Position numbers and translations under genes: made by a program
The notes under the pieces: generated by a model
What the model saw: the letters and a program-made list of their open reading frames with translations, nothing else
The model's database searches: none
Told to the model about the DNA's origin: nothing
In this document: positions 44,779-45,636 of the stretch, one piece after another
Numbering within the stretch: the first letter of the stretch is position 1
Layout: every line of letters starts with the position of its first letter
Assembly (NCBI GenBank): GCA_002454425.1
Contig: DKIV01000012.1
Location: 124,819-170,454, forward strand
Length of the DNA stretch: 45,636 bases
Origin: Sphingobacteriaceae bacterium UBA6709
Lineage (GTDB): Bacteria > Bacteroidota > Bacteroidia > Sphingobacteriales > Sphingobacteriaceae
Direction of reading: 5' to 3'

Positions 44779-45354
44779 CTATTTCTTAATATCAAGAAAA
44801 AACATCTTTTTTAGTCGCTGTAGGCATTTATACTTTTGGTTCTTGGCGTTATCGGCGTTCGTGTACCCAAATTTCTCACAAATCTCCTGCATCGACTTAT
44901 TATTAATATAAAAGTCCTCTATAATGGTTCTGCAAGGTTCACCAAGATGAGAGAGCACTGTTTCCATATGCTTAAACATCTTATCTTTCTCCTCATGCTG
45001 CTCAATATCCTGCTCCACCGGAAGCGTCTCCTCAAAATCCTGAATATTTCCCGAATTTTTACTTTTGTAAGTGAGTCGCTTTAACCAGAGCCGCCGGCTA
45101 ACCGAGTATATAAAGGTTTTCAGCTTACTGCTAAGCTCAAAATTACCCCCTTGCACCTTATCATAAAGAACAATCACCGTCTCCTGAAAAACGTCCTTCG
45201 CCTCGTCCTCCGTACCGTTATTTGTAACTACCAGTTGGAGAATCATCGGGAAATACGTTTTATAAAGCCGTTCCAATATAGATTTTGAGTTATTTCGGAT
45301 ACCCAAAATAATCTCACTATCTGTTGGAACTGAACTTTTTATCTCTCTGTTCAC
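44779..45354 (-). CDS. ECF-type RNA polymerase sigma factor
   Basis: 191 residues, typical of extracytoplasmic-function sigma-70 proteins. Region 2 spans about 25-95 (LERLYKTYFPMILQLV; EDEAKDVFQETVIVLYDKV; LKTFIYSVSRRLWLKRL) and region 4 about 130-185 (LGEPCRTIIEDFYINNKSMQEICEKFGYTNADN). The LQRLKKMF end is common in Bacteroidota members. It directs RNA polymerase to a small regulon. It is co-transcribed with the membrane protease gene downstream, as sigma/anti-sigma pairs usually are. Its target promoters are unknown; autoregulation is common in this class. Confidence 0.9.
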   Translation of the reverse strand: MNREIKSSVPTDSEIILGIRNNSKSILERLYKTYFPMILQLVVTNNGTEDEAKDVFQETVIVLYDKVQGGNFELSSKLKTFIYSVSRRLWLKRLTYKSKNSGNIQDFEETLPVEQDIEQHEEKDKMFKHMETVLSHLGEPCRTIIEDFYINNKSMQEICEKFGYTNADNAKNQKYKCLQRLKKMFFLDIKK

Positions 45355-45636
45355 TATTTATACCCGTTTTTAAAATTAGTAACCCAATGATAGGGATTTT
45401 TTTTTGCCGCCTGCAATAATGTTTTACACCTGCACCCGCGGACTTCAATCTCCTCTATTCATAAGCCGATTTGTCCAATGCACTATCACAGAAAAACACC
45501 ATGTCTGAATCCGACGTACCGGCATAACATTCCGCGTAGTATCATGGTTTCCCAAGTATTCAGGCAGCCGGCTCTTATTCCCCCCGCTCCTACCTATCAG
45601 GTTCGAGACTGACTCAGAACAGACTCGAGAGACGCT
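45355..45636. other. Window end, upstream of the sigma gene
   Basis: 282 bp with no convincing gene. It should contain the sigma gene promoter, but I cannot pick it with confidence. A run of nine T (plus strand, about 45401-45409) is followed by mixed sequence up to the terminal inverted repeat. Confidence 0.4.
45591..45615 (-). repeat. Inverted repeat arm, right end of window
   Basis: The reverse complement matches 13-37 at 23 of 25 bases. The remaining 21 bases to the window end have further short CTCGAG/GACTC elements related to the left end. It probably belongs to a dispersed repeat. Confidence 0.75.

Noticed and set aside
1..45636. CRISPR arrays, restriction-modification or prophage genes
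   Set aside because: No regularly spaced repeats and no cas, methyltransferase-nuclease, integrase or phage structural genes were seen.

Overview
The window reads as chromosome from a Bacteroidota bacterium, most likely Sphingobacteriaceae (Pedobacter-like). The reasons are: a SusC/SusD polysaccharide utilization locus (PUL) with a one-protein hybrid two-component regulator; several TAnnTTTG promoter boxes of the Bacteroidota type, often only 3-7 nt from the start codon; no obvious Shine-Dalgarno sequences; and family-typical housekeeping proteins. A 25-base inverted repeat (23/25 matching) lies 12-21 nt from each end of the window, which suggests that the window is a contig that breaks in repeats.

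Region 1 (1-22.6 kb) is mostly housekeeping. It holds a small secreted protein, a CPA2 cation/proton antiporter, a DtxR-type metal regulator, smpB, pcm, an outer-membrane barrel protein, priA, a DUF423 membrane protein, a two-gene envelope operon (868-aa anchored protein plus DUF5723 barrel), an AraC regulator with an EmrE-type exporter, tsaB, the yidD-rnpA-rpmH cluster, purK-purE, a YqgE protein and pdxH. Complex I genes appear as two separate pairs, nuoA-nuoB and nuoC-nuoD, interrupted by purine and vitamin B6 genes; nuoE-N are absent from the window.

Region 2 (22.6-40.8 kb) is a single PUL read on the minus strand: hybrid sensor-regulator, GH31 with PA14 insert, SusC, SusD, surface lipoprotein, GH2 and GH3. 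The GH31/GH2/GH3 set is what is needed to strip xylose, galactose and glucose from xyloglucan fragments, but no backbone-cutting endoglucanase is present. Binding at the surface, TonB-dependent import and periplasmic trimming would follow one another, under control of the hybrid sensor.

Region 3 (40.8-45.6 kb) is accessory. An ECF sigma factor is followed by a membrane protein that joins an anti-sigma-like cytoplasmic part to an extracytoplasmic trypsin-like protease. Next come two tandem copies of a 169-aa secreted protein of unknown function. They share a perfectly identical 224-bp block (upstream DNA plus signal peptide) but only about 72% identity in the mature part. Exactly between the copies is a 1000-nt group II intron derivative. 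Its 5' end and domain VI with a bulged branch-point A are preserved, but most of the reverse transcriptase is missing and the maturase tail is frameshifted.
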